Positions 8,853 through 16,577 of a DNA stretch of 38,173 nucleotides are shown one piece after another (position 1 is the first letter of the stretch; each line of letters opens with the position of its first letter). Both the position numbers and the translations under genes were made by a program. The DNA comes from Lysobacterales bacterium (GTDB lineage Bacteria; Pseudomonadota; Gammaproteobacteria; Xanthomonadales; SZUA-36), in assembly GCA_029859505.1 (NCBI GenBank), contig JAOUCZ010000013.1:1-38173 (forward strand), in the 5' to 3' direction. Below the pieces are notes generated by a model, which worked only from the letters and a program-made list of their open reading frames with translations, searched no databases and was not told where the DNA came from.

Positions 8853-10241
8853 CTAAAACGAATGCGCGCCATGCGCGCCAATACTGAAAATGTACTGCAG
8901 ACCCCACTGGTTATCACTAGCAAACCCTGCCTCATCATGTGTGTATTGCAGTCTCAGGCGGCTGAACTCGCTGTTGGACCAGTCAGCCATCACGCTGTAA
9001 CGGTACGGATCATGTGATGAAGGCATCAGGGGTGTGCCATCGAATGCCCGGCCAGGATCGTCGGAAGACAGACGGTCATAACGCAGACCTATACGCCAAC
9101 GGGGAATGGGCTGATAAACAGCCTGTAAATACCAGCCCTGTTGATTGGTGTCGTAAGGTAGAGGACCGGTTTCGGGCAGCGTGTAAGCTCCGTCCTCATT
9201 TCGCCACATGTATTCAGTCTGGAAGATGAAATTACGTTGTTTGCTGTTTCCATTTGGGGCCCACTTCCAGACAAATTCGGCGATCCAGAGGTCTGTTTGC
9301 CCGTTAAACACGAGGGGGTCATCTTCATCGCCGGATTCCCTGTCATCGGCATCGGCCTGAAGATAGGAAAGACCGGCCTGCCAACTGTTGCTGAAACCAA
9401 CATCACCACCGCTGCGGAGGTGCAGGGCATAGCTACCAACACCAGAATTGGCCGAACCGCCCGCCGGATATTTATCCCCACGTGTAACCTCCGCACCAAG
9501 TTCCAGGTAAAAGTCTGTAGGAACCAGCCAGCGTAACTGCAATCCGTCATCAAGGTACTGACCACCAAGAAACGCCTGGTAGGGCAAGGGCTGGTCGGTA
9601 AAGTCCCAGCTATGTGAGTGCTTGTCATTCAGGTAGCCGATATTTGAGTAGAATCTACCCATACGGAGGGAGAGGCCGCCAGGCATGGTCATGGTCTCAA
9701 TCCAGGCTTCCTCCAGTTCTACGACCACTTCACTGTCTTCAATTGCAATCGGTACAGTCAGCCATGCTGTGAATTTATCATCGACGTTGGCCGAGATGTT
9801 GATCTCGGTCTCTCCGAGTGCCAGACCCTCCGGCAGGGGGCCGGCCTCTCCTCCCAGTGGAAACCCGGGGATCTCGTAATCATCGGGATCATCACCATAA
9901 CTCCAGGCCTGTCCCTGAAAAATGACTCCAATGGCGGGATTGGATGTGTTATCACCGCTGGTTTTCGTCTGACCCGCGTAAGTTTCTGCCGCCCACTGGT
10001 TCGGTTGTGAAGCGGGCGCAACCTTCGGTGGCGGTGAAGGTGAAGGGGTCTGTTGCCCGGCGGCCTTGTTCTCCGCCTCATCCAGGCGCTGTTCGAGTTG
10101 GGCAATACGTGATTCGTAATCGGCCCTCATTTGTGCAATTTCCGCTCGCAGGGCGTCTAACTCTGATTCTGATTGTGCCAATAGAGGTGTAGTGCTGCTG
10201 ATCAGGCATACCCATAAAACTCCAAGGGTCATGGTGCGCAT
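8853..10241 (-). CDS. Outer-membrane beta-barrel protein of the metal-uptake cluster
   Basis: A 462-residue protein with a signal peptide (residues 1-22, ending LLAQ), a coiled-coil segment of heptads at ~24-62, a Pro-rich linker, then a long region of alternating polar/hydrophobic strands with many Trp, Tyr and Gly, ending in a C-terminal Phe as outer-membrane barrels do. The coiled coil followed by a barrel recalls trimeric porins and OprO/P-like proteins. The C-terminus QYIFSIGAHGAHSF is a signature I associate with barrel proteins next to zinc ABC genes, but I cannot verify this by search. GGAGAC is 8 bases before the ATG. It lies 82 bases before the ZnuA-like gene, so it probably supplies metal across the outer membrane. 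Confidence 0.8.
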   Translation of the reverse strand: MRTMTLGVLWVCLISSTTPLLAQSESELDALRAEIAQMRADYESRIAQLEQRLDEAENKAAGQQTPSPSPPPKVAPASQPNQWAAETYAGQTKTSGDNTSNPAIGVIFQGQAWSYGDDPDDYEIPGFPLGGEAGPLPEGLALGETEINISANVDDKFTAWLTVPIAIEDSEVVVELEEAWIETMTMPGGLSLRMGRFYSNIGYLNDKHSHSWDFTDQPLPYQAFLGGQYLDDGLQLRWLVPTDFYLELGAEVTRGDKYPAGGSANSGVGSYALHLRSGGDVGFSNSWQAGLSYLQADADDRESGDEDDPLVFNGQTDLWIAEFVWKWAPNGNSKQRNFIFQTEYMWRNEDGAYTLPETGPLPYDTNQQGWYLQAVYQPIPRWRIGLRYDRLSSDDPGRAFDGTPLMPSSHDPYRYSVMADWSNSEFSRLRLQYTHDEAGFASDNQWGLQYIFSIGAHGAHSF

Positions 10242-10312
10242 TGCGTGTCTCCATCAAATAAGTTCAAAACAACCCGCCTTTGTAGAAACTGCGGACTGAT
10301 AGATATTAGTTT

Positions 10313-10612
10313 TTAGATGAAACCGGGCGGAGCGCGGCTTTGGTGGAAGTGTAAAACAACCGCTGGAACGGGCGTTGAGATGAGGTCCCAAGTCAGAATC
10401 GACTCAATTGATTTTACAAAAAACGTCCCTTGTTGCTGCGAAATGCCGGTGTCTGGACCACCAGTATGAACGCAAATGGAACACTGGCCGGAATCACTGG
10501 CTGAATGACCTGAAACATGTGAGCTGTAGGCCACATTACTGGCGAACAACATCAGCGCCAGTAAGACGAATAATATTTTGTGCCCGGTACTAGTTTTTTC
10601 GATTGTTTTCAA
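10313..10612 (-). CDS. Small DUF2946-like protein
   Basis: A 99-residue protein with one hydrophobic N-terminal segment (residues ~12-30), which is a signal peptide or a single membrane anchor. Following it are several His residues and the motif QCSICVH, and the protein ends with SRAPPGFI. The C-x-x-C-x-H motif in a short exported protein, with a terminal RAPP, is typical of the DUF2946-type family often found beside metal-uptake genes; function is unknown but metal binding is plausible. The start is TTG at 10612; I see no good ribosome-binding site, so the exact start is uncertain. It is first in the minus-strand order before the barrel, ZnuA-like and ZnuB-like genes. Confidence 0.65.
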   Translation of the reverse strand: MKTIEKTSTGHKILFVLLALMLFASNVAYSSHVSGHSASDSGQCSICVHTGGPDTGISQQQGTFFVKSIESILTWDLISTPVPAVVLHFHQSRAPPGFI

Positions 10613-10635
10613 ATCAAAACCACTGCCTAGTCTTT

Positions 10636-10664
10636 ATTATACAAATCAGGATTTTATGTTATAC
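10636..10664 (-). promoter_or_regulatory. Candidate promoter of the metal-uptake cluster
   Basis: Read on the minus strand, TATAAT (10641-10636) is a perfect -10 box 23 bases before the first gene. The -35 position is occupied by GTATAA, part of TCGTATAACATAA, which contains one half (TATAACAT) of the zinc-uptake-regulator (Zur) operator known from gammaproteobacteria. The second half-site is not recognisable, so Zur control is a guess. Confidence 0.3.
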
Positions 10665-10840
10665 GACAAATGCATGTGTGTCATTGGTTCTGCGGCAAAT
10701 GAACCAGGTCCTGGTATCGACCATAGAGAAACAAATGCATAGAGTATTGCCCGCTTCACAGACAATCACATCGTCCATGCGAGACCTGTCGTGCTAGTAT
10801 CCGCATTCATTCAGTCGTTGATTCGATGGGGCTTCCGGAT

Positions 10841-11500
10841 ATGAGTTACAAGGTAAATGATCTGAGTCAGCAGCATTCTGTTTTCAACCAGTACATGGCT
10901 GAAATCAGGGATGTGACCGTGCAGACAGACAGTATGCGGTTCCGGCGTAACCTTGAGCGTGTGGGTGAGATCATGGCTTACGAGATCAGTAAGACGATGG
11001 ATTACGAAAGGCGAACCGTCAGCACACCCCTGGCCGATTCAGAATGCAGTGTGCTGACTTCACAGCCCGTGTTGGCAACCATTCTGCGTGCGGGCTTACC
11101 CCTGCATCAGGGCTTCCTGAACTATTTTGACCAGGCTGAAAACACCTTCGTGTCCGCCTACCGGATACACCATAACGACGATGACGATTTTGATGTGGAG
11201 GTTGAGTACCTTGCCAGTCCGGATCTTGAGGGAAAAACCGTCATTTTGTGTGATCCAATGCTGGCAACCGGTTCTTCCATGGTGCTTGCATACCGGGCAT
11301 TGCTGGAGCGGGGCACACCCCAGCATGTTCACGTGGCAACGGTGATTGCCTCTGAACAGGGCATCGGGTATGTGCAAAACAATATGCCCGCAGAAACAAC
11401 TATCTGGACAGGTGCGGTGGATAAGGAGCTCACTTCCAGATCCTATATAGTTCCCGGTCTTGGTGATGCGGGCGACCTCGCTTATGGTAGCAAGCAATGA
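10841..11500 (+). CDS. upp: Uracil phosphoribosyltransferase
   Basis: A 219-residue cytoplasmic enzyme converting uracil and PRPP to UMP in pyrimidine salvage. The PRPP-binding loop VILCDPMLATGSSM is at ~134-147, ILRAGLP (81-87) is the upstream conserved segment, and the C-terminal GLGDAGDLAYGS is the typical uracil-binding end of Upp proteins. Length is close to the usual 208-210 residues. An in-frame ATG at 10826 would add five residues; I prefer 10841 because GGGGC lies 7 bases upstream of it and nothing useful precedes 10826. The run HHNDDDDFD (residues 110-118) is an acidic loop. It appears to be a single gene, divergent from the metal cluster. Confidence 0.93.
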   Translation: MSYKVNDLSQQHSVFNQYMAEIRDVTVQTDSMRFRRNLERVGEIMAYEISKTMDYERRTVSTPLADSECSVLTSQPVLATILRAGLPLHQGFLNYFDQAENTFVSAYRIHHNDDDDFDVEVEYLASPDLEGKTVILCDPMLATGSSMVLAYRALLERGTPQHVHVATVIASEQGIGYVQNNMPAETTIWTGAVDKELTSRSYIVPGLGDAGDLAYGSKQ

Positions 11501-11539
11501 CTTAAGTCAATCGATTGGAGATGTGCGCAGATACAATAC

Positions 11540-11557
11540 GCTTATGGAAAAATAAGC
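11540..11557 (+). repeat. Small hairpin between upp and the RND pump gene
   Basis: GCTTAT-ggaaaa-ATAAGC forms a 6-base-pair stem with a 6-base loop, 13 bases upstream of the pump gene start. It has no T-run, so it is not a standard terminator. It could influence pump translation, but nothing else supports that. Confidence 0.3.
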
Positions 11558-11569
11558 TTCTGAAGACTG

Positions 11570-14500
11570 ATGAATGCCTTTGATCGGATAGTCAGATCCA
11601 CCCTGGCAGGTGGCATACCATTAACGATATTCATACTCGCAATTGTGGCCGGCATCGCGGCACTGCAGTTTACCCCCCGCGAAGAAGAGCCCCAGATCGT
11701 AGTGCCCATGGTGGATGTGCTGATCGAGGCGCCCGGGTTGAGTGCTGAACAGGTCGAGCGTCAGGTTGCGACTCCAGTTGAAAAACTACTTGCGCAGATA
11801 CCCGGTGTTGAGCATGTTTACTCCACTTCCAGTACCGGCAGGGCGGCCGTGACCCTGGCCTTTTATGTGGGTGAAGATCGCGAGATCTCGATTCTCAACA
11901 CCTATAACAAACTCTACGCCAACCAGGACAAGGTTCCCGGAGTGGTGTCCCGGTGGATGTTGCGGCCGATCGAGGTCGATGACGTGCCGATCATGCTGCT
12001 TGCACTGTGGAGTGACAGTCCGGATCGCTACGGTGGTTATGAGCTGCGGCGATTGGCAGAAGACGTTTCAACCTATCTGCAGGGAATCGACGAAACCAGT
12101 GAAGTCAACGTTGTAGGCGGTCGGCCTCGTACCGTCAGAATCCTGATCGACCCGGAGAGCATGGGTGCACGCAGAACAACGGCAGCGGATATTTTCAATG
12201 CACTTAAAATTTCCAATGTTTTGCAGGCCGTCGATCAGTGGGCTTTCAACAATGAATCCATTGTTTTGGAAAGTGGTGACTTTGTCCGTAGTGTCGACGA
12301 ACTTGAATCCTTTGTGGTCAATATCATTGATGGTGTCCCGGTTTACCTGGGCGATATCGCGGAGATCATTGATGGGCCTGCCGAACCGGATCAGTATACA
12401 TGGATGGACTTCGCACCCGGTCATCCTTCGTTCAGTGATGCCAACGCTGCCCACCCGATGGTCAGCATCAGCGTTGCCAAGCAAAGAGGCAGTAATGCGG
12501 TTTCAGTTGCAGAAGATGTCCACCAGTTAATGGCCAGGTTACAGCGAGAGGTGTTGCCGGATGAAATCCACCTTGAAATTATTCGTGATTACGGTAAAAC
12601 AGCCGATGAGAAGGTCAATAACCTCACCTCCAGCCTGGGGTTTGCCGTATTCACTGTTGTGCTATTTATCGGTGTATTTCTTGGTTGGCGACCGGCGCTG
12701 GTGGTTGGTCTGGCGGTGCCAATCTGTTACGGGGTAACGCTGGCACTTGACCTGGTGTTTGGCTACACCATCAACCGCGTCACTCTGTTTGCGTTAATTC
12801 TGTCCCTGGGTCTGCTGGTCGATGACCCGATAACAGGTGTGGATAATATTTCTCGTTTCATCAATTCGAAGGGCGGTGATATCAAGGATCGGATCGTCGC
12901 AGCGATGGCGGAAATTCGTGTGCCCTTGTTGATGTCAACCGTGACTATTGTGCTGGCATTTATACCACTGGCATTTATCACCGGCATGATGGGGCCGTAT
13001 ATGGCACCCATGGCGTTCAATGTTCCAGTAAGTGTTATTACCAGCACCGTTGTAGCTTTTCTGGTTACACCCTGGCTGGCCAGTCGGGTGTTGAAGGAAA
13101 GTAGGGCGCCGGAATCCGCAACTCCTGGTACAGGCAGCAATGGAGTCTATCAACGCTTGATCGGTCCCCTTTTGAATGACCGGCGTAAATCAAAAGCGGT
13201 CTTGTGGTTTGTTGGAATTCTGTTTCTGTTGGTTGCCGCGTTGCCCGTATTTCGGCTGGTTCCTCTAAAACTTCTACCTTTCGATAATAAAAATGAACTG
13301 CAGATTGTTATCGATATGCCGGAAAGCAGCAGCCTGGAGCACACCGCTGCCATCGCCCGCCAGGTCTCGTCAAAGATCAGCCTGCTGCCCGAAATCAGGG
13401 CGATTGCGGTCTATGTGGGCACACCGTCACCGATTGACTTCAATGGCATGGTGAGGCGCTATTATCAACGCACAGGTTCGAATATGGCTGATATGCGACT
13501 TACCCTGGTTGACAAAGATTTGCGTGAGCATCAGTCGCATGCCGTGGTGCTGCGTTTACGTCAACTCCTCAAACCCATGAACGTTGATGGTATCAACATC
13601 AAGGTGGTTGAAGTGCCGCCTGGTCCACCGGTTATGAGCACCCTGGTGGCAGAGATTTATGGTGAGTGGCTGACACCATACAGCCTTCAGCAGGAGGCAG
13701 CGCAAACCCTGATGGCGCGACTGGAGCGTGAACCTTTCGTGGTTGAGACAGACTCGACCGTGCAGGCTCCCCAGCAACGCGTTCGTTTTATAACTGACAA
13801 GCAGAAGGCCGCTCTTTCGGGCGTTGCAACAAACGACATCAACAATACGCTACTGATGGCCAACAAGGGCTACCAGGCAGGGTTTTTGCAGCTACCGCGT
13901 GAATCGGTACCGTTACCCATTGAAATGCGGCTTGCACCCTGGGAGCGGGTCAGCATCAATGACTTCGAGCGATTACAGGTCAAGGGCCGTCCGGGTATTG
14001 TGCAGCAAAGTTCACCTCAGGGGCTGGATAGTGCACCTCAACCGCTTGTAGCGATCGGCGAACTGGGCCACTTTGAGTACGGCATGGTAGATCAACCCAT
14101 TCACCGGAAGGACTTGCGTCCTGTTGTATATGTCACTGCCGAGGTATCCGGGCGTACACCGGCTGAAGTCATTGCGGACGTCAGTGCCGACCTGGGATCG
14201 ATGAAACAGGAAGGCAGGGATTGGCGTATGCGAAGCTTTATCAATAGCGGGGGCAGGGATCCCTGGCATATGCAGGAGGATATTTCGATCTCCTGGACCG
14301 GAGAAGGCGAGTGGAAAATCACACTCGATGTCTTTCGTGACATGGGACTGGCCTTTGTTTTTGCACTCATTGCAATATTTGTAGTGCTTCGCTTCCAGAC
14401 AGCATCCACCACCTTGTCACTGATTATCATGTCTGCAATACCATTGACCATCATTGGTATTTTTCCGGGATTCTGGATGCTGAACATGGTCGGAGAAAGG

Positions 14501-14869
14501 GAAATTGCGGGAGCACCTGAACCTGTTTTATTTACTGCGACCGCGATGATTGGCATGATTGCCCTTGCGGGGATTGTGGTTCGTAATTCTTTGATACTGG
14601 TTGAATTTATTGATCAGTCCCGGGCCAGGGGCCTGGCGTTGAAAGATGCCTTGCTGCAGGCTGGGTCAGTCAGGATGCGACCAGTGTTGCTTACCGCCGG
14701 AACCACGCTGCTGGGCAACCTGATTATTACACTGGACCCGGTTTTCAGTGGCCTGGCACTGGCAATCATGTTTGGGATTGTTGCCTCGACCTTGTTTACG
14801 CTTGTAGTCGTTCCGGTGGTTTACCTGCTCGTTTTTGAACGACCTGGAAAGGATGAAATCAGATTATGA
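11570..14869 (+). CDS. RND-family efflux pump inner-membrane protein
   Basis: A 1099-residue proton-driven resistance-nodulation-division transporter, the normal size for AcrB/MdtB-like pumps. It has an N-terminal helix (residues ~15-33), a large periplasmic pore/docking region with the family segment VERQVATPVEKLLAQIPGV, a block of membrane helices containing LSLGLLVDDP with the proton-relay pair Asp418/Asp419, a second periplasmic domain, and a final helix block. The sequence LVDDPITGVDNI differs from AcrB's LVDDAIVVVENV, as in the less-studied HAE-type branch. The substrate is unknown. It overlaps the adaptor gene by 4 bases (ATGA). In most RND operons the adaptor comes first; here the pump is first and no outer-membrane TolC-like gene is nearby. 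Confidence 0.93.
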   Translation: MNAFDRIVRSTLAGGIPLTIFILAIVAGIAALQFTPREEEPQIVVPMVDVLIEAPGLSAEQVERQVATPVEKLLAQIPGVEHVYSTSSTGRAAVTLAFYVGEDREISILNTYNKLYANQDKVPGVVSRWMLRPIEVDDVPIMLLALWSDSPDRYGGYELRRLAEDVSTYLQGIDETSEVNVVGGRPRTVRILIDPESMGARRTTAADIFNALKISNVLQAVDQWAFNNESIVLESGDFVRSVDELESFVVNIIDGVPVYLGDIAEIIDGPAEPDQYTWMDFAPGHPSFSDANAAHPMVSISVAKQRGSNAVSVAEDVHQLMARLQREVLPDEIHLEIIRDYGKTADEKVNNLTSSLGFAVFTVVLFIGVFLGWRPALVVGLAVPICYGVTLALDLVFGYTINRVTLFALILSLGLLVDDPITGVDNISRFINSKGGDIKDRIVAAMAEIRVPLLMSTVTIVLAFIPLAFITGMMGPYMAPMAFNVPVSVITSTVVAFLVTPWLASRVLKESRAPESATPGTGSNGVYQRLIGPLLNDRRKSKAVLWFVGILFLLVAALPVFRLVPLKLLPFDNKNELQIVIDMPESSSLEHTAAIARQVSSKISLLPEIRAIAVYVGTPSPIDFNGMVRRYYQRTGSNMADMRLTLVDKDLREHQSHAVVLRLRQLLKPMNVDGINIKVVEVPPGPPVMSTLVAEIYGEWLTPYSLQQEAAQTLMARLEREPFVVETDSTVQAPQQRVRFITDKQKAALSGVATNDINNTLLMANKGYQAGFLQLPRESVPLPIEMRLAPWERVSINDFERLQVKGRPGIVQQSSPQGLDSAPQPLVAIGELGHFEYGMVDQPIHRKDLRPVVYVTAEVSGRTPAEVIADVSADLGSMKQEGRDWRMRSFINSGGRDPWHMQEDISISWTGEGEWKITLDVFRDMGLAFVFALIAIFVVLRFQTASTTLSLIIMSAIPLTIIGIFPGFWMLNMVGEREIAGAPEPVLFTATAMIGMIALAGIVVRNSLILVEFIDQSRARGLALKDALLQAGSVRMRPVLLTAGTTLLGNLIITLDPVFSGLALAIMFGIVASTLFTLVVVPVVYLLVFERPGKDEIRL

Positions 14870-15909
14870 AAAAGATCGTTTTTCCCTTGCTTGCGATTGT
14901 TGCCCTGTTGCTGATGATTGCATGGATGGCGGGTTTGTTTGTTGAAAAAATTCCCCCGGGTATGGATACGGTGATTCAGTCAAATACCGGTGAACCGATA
15001 GCCGTGGAAGCCAGGTCTGTCATCATTATCGAGAAAGTACCGGCTTCCGTGGAGGCTGCGCAGACAACATTGATTTCGTCGAGATTGCTGGCCAGGATTG
15101 TAGCGGTCAGGGTTCGGGCCGGGGATACGGTCAAGCGGGGCGATCTGCTGTTGGAATTGGAGAACTCAGATATCAGTGCACAGGTACAACAAGCTGAGGC
15201 CCAAATACGCTCGACCACTGCCAGGATGAATGAAGCGCGGCAGAATTTGGGTCGCGTCGAAGAGTTACAGGCTGGCGGGGTAATGTCAGTTGCCGACCTT
15301 GAGAAGGCACAGGCCATTTATGAAACACTGGTTGCTGAGCACGCCGGTGCCAAACAGGCATTGGAAGAGGCCAAAACAGCACTGGGCTATACCGAAATCG
15401 TTGCGCCGTTTGACGGTCGTGTGGTTGACCGGTTCGCAGAGCCGGGTGATACGGCGCAGCCCGGCACCAAGCTGTTGGCTTTATATAATCCGCTTAGCCT
15501 GCGGGTCGAAGCCCAAGTTCGGGAAGTCCTGGCGCTCAAGCTGGAAACTGGGCAAAGCCTGCAGGTCGAAATTCCCTCGTTGCAGAAGATAGTGGATGCG
15601 GTTATCGAAGAACGGGTACCGGCCGCGGACCCGGGGTCACGCAGTTTTCTGGTCAAGGCAGGTATTGCTTTTGACAGGAGTCTGTTGCCGGGGATGTACG
15701 CACGCTTGCTGGTTCCAGCCGGTACCGGAAAACAGCTGCTGATCCCCGCTGATCGCGTGGTACACGTGGGACAACTGGATCTTGTGTGGGTTTACCAGGA
15801 TGGTCAGAGTTACCGCCGGTTTGTACGCATCGGACAGGTTCTTCAAGATGACCGGATTGAAATTCTGTCAGGTCTGGCCGAGGGTGACCTGGTACTACCG
15901 CTTCCCTGA
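14866..15909 (+). CDS. RND efflux periplasmic adaptor (membrane fusion protein)
   Basis: A 347-residue adaptor linking the RND pump to an outer-membrane channel. It has one N-terminal membrane helix (residues ~4-25) with no lipobox, a biotinyl-lipoyl-like half (VRAGDTVKRGDLLLELENSD), a coiled-coil hairpin of about 65 residues (~105-170, QVQQAEAQIRS onward), the second lipoyl half (IVAPFDGRVVDRFAEPGD), then beta-barrel and membrane-proximal domains ending GLAEGDLVLPLP. All expected segments are present. It starts 4 bases inside the pump gene, so the two proteins are made together. A TolC homologue must come from elsewhere in the genome. Confidence 0.93.
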   Translation: MKKIVFPLLAIVALLLMIAWMAGLFVEKIPPGMDTVIQSNTGEPIAVEARSVIIIEKVPASVEAAQTTLISSRLLARIVAVRVRAGDTVKRGDLLLELENSDISAQVQQAEAQIRSTTARMNEARQNLGRVEELQAGGVMSVADLEKAQAIYETLVAEHAGAKQALEEAKTALGYTEIVAPFDGRVVDRFAEPGDTAQPGTKLLALYNPLSLRVEAQVREVLALKLETGQSLQVEIPSLQKIVDAVIEERVPAADPGSRSFLVKAGIAFDRSLLPGMYARLLVPAGTGKQLLIPADRVVHVGQLDLVWVYQDGQSYRRFVRIGQVLQDDRIEILSGLAEGDLVLPLP

Positions 15910-15980
15910 AAGTGACAAAAAGACGTCGCGGTCCAGCCTGATTAGCTCTATCCTGAGTGAGGTTTTTGCAGGAGCAATCA

Positions 15981-16550
15981 ATGAAACTGACCATTCGACA
16001 TCTATTGCCAGGAATCTTCCTTGCATTTGTAAGCGTGCAACTGGCGGCGGACGAGCTATCGGACATCGATAACTATCTTCAATACAGTCCGTCTTTTTCG
16101 AGTTCGGGCCAACCGGATGCAGCACAGCTTAAAGCGCTTTCAAAAGCCGGTTTTGAACGCGTGATCTACATTGCGTTTACCGATAATAAAACGGCAATTG
16201 AATCCGAAGATCGTGTTGTGAAGTCACTGGGTATGGATTATGTACATATCCCCGTGGACTTTGAAGAGCCAACGCTCGATGATTTTGAGGACTTCGCAGC
16301 GGTAATGAACCGGAACGGGGACATCCGCACACTGCTGCATTGCCAGATCAACCTGCGTGCGTCCACCTTCAGTTTTCTTTACCGGGTGATTTATGGGGGC
16401 GTGCCGATGTCTGAGGCAAAATCAGATCTTGATACGATCTGGCAACCCGATAGGGTCTGGTATCAGTTTATAGTTGATGTACTGCAAAGCCACGGCTTGT
16501 CTGACAAGTGCGACGATTGTGACTGGGGAGTTAATGAGTTCAAAGACTGA
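15981..16550 (+). CDS. Exported tyrosine-phosphatase-like protein (DUF442/BLH-like fold)
   Basis: A 189-residue protein with a signal peptide (residues ~1-23), so probably periplasmic. The loop LLHCQINLRAS carries Cys121 and Arg126, a C-x4-R phosphate-binding loop of the rhodanese/dual-specificity-phosphatase kind (beta-lactamase-hydrolase-like phosphatases, DUF442) rather than the C-x5-R of classical tyrosine phosphatases. The N-terminal part with QPDAAQLKALSKAGFERVI is the usual lead-in of this family. The C-terminus has three Cys close together (CDDCDW plus the catalytic one). GGAG sits 6 bases before the ATG at 15981; an in-frame ATG at 15957 would put eight residues before the signal peptide. 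Substrate unknown. Confidence 0.75.
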   Translation: MKLTIRHLLPGIFLAFVSVQLAADELSDIDNYLQYSPSFSSSGQPDAAQLKALSKAGFERVIYIAFTDNKTAIESEDRVVKSLGMDYVHIPVDFEEPTLDDFEDFAAVMNRNGDIRTLLHCQINLRASTFSFLYRVIYGGVPMSEAKSDLDTIWQPDRVWYQFIVDVLQSHGLSDKCDDCDWGVNEFKD

Positions 16551-16577
16551 ATTCAGGGTGTTTTGTAGTCCAGCACA

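Noticed and set aside
8771-8938. N-terminal extension of the ZnuA-like frame
   Set aside because: It overlaps the barrel gene and precedes a clear signal peptide that has its own ribosome-binding site.
10651-10680. Full Zur operator before the metal cluster
   Set aside because: Only one half-site (ATGTTATA on the plus strand) matches; the other half agrees at about three of eight positions, so I list only a weak promoter candidate.
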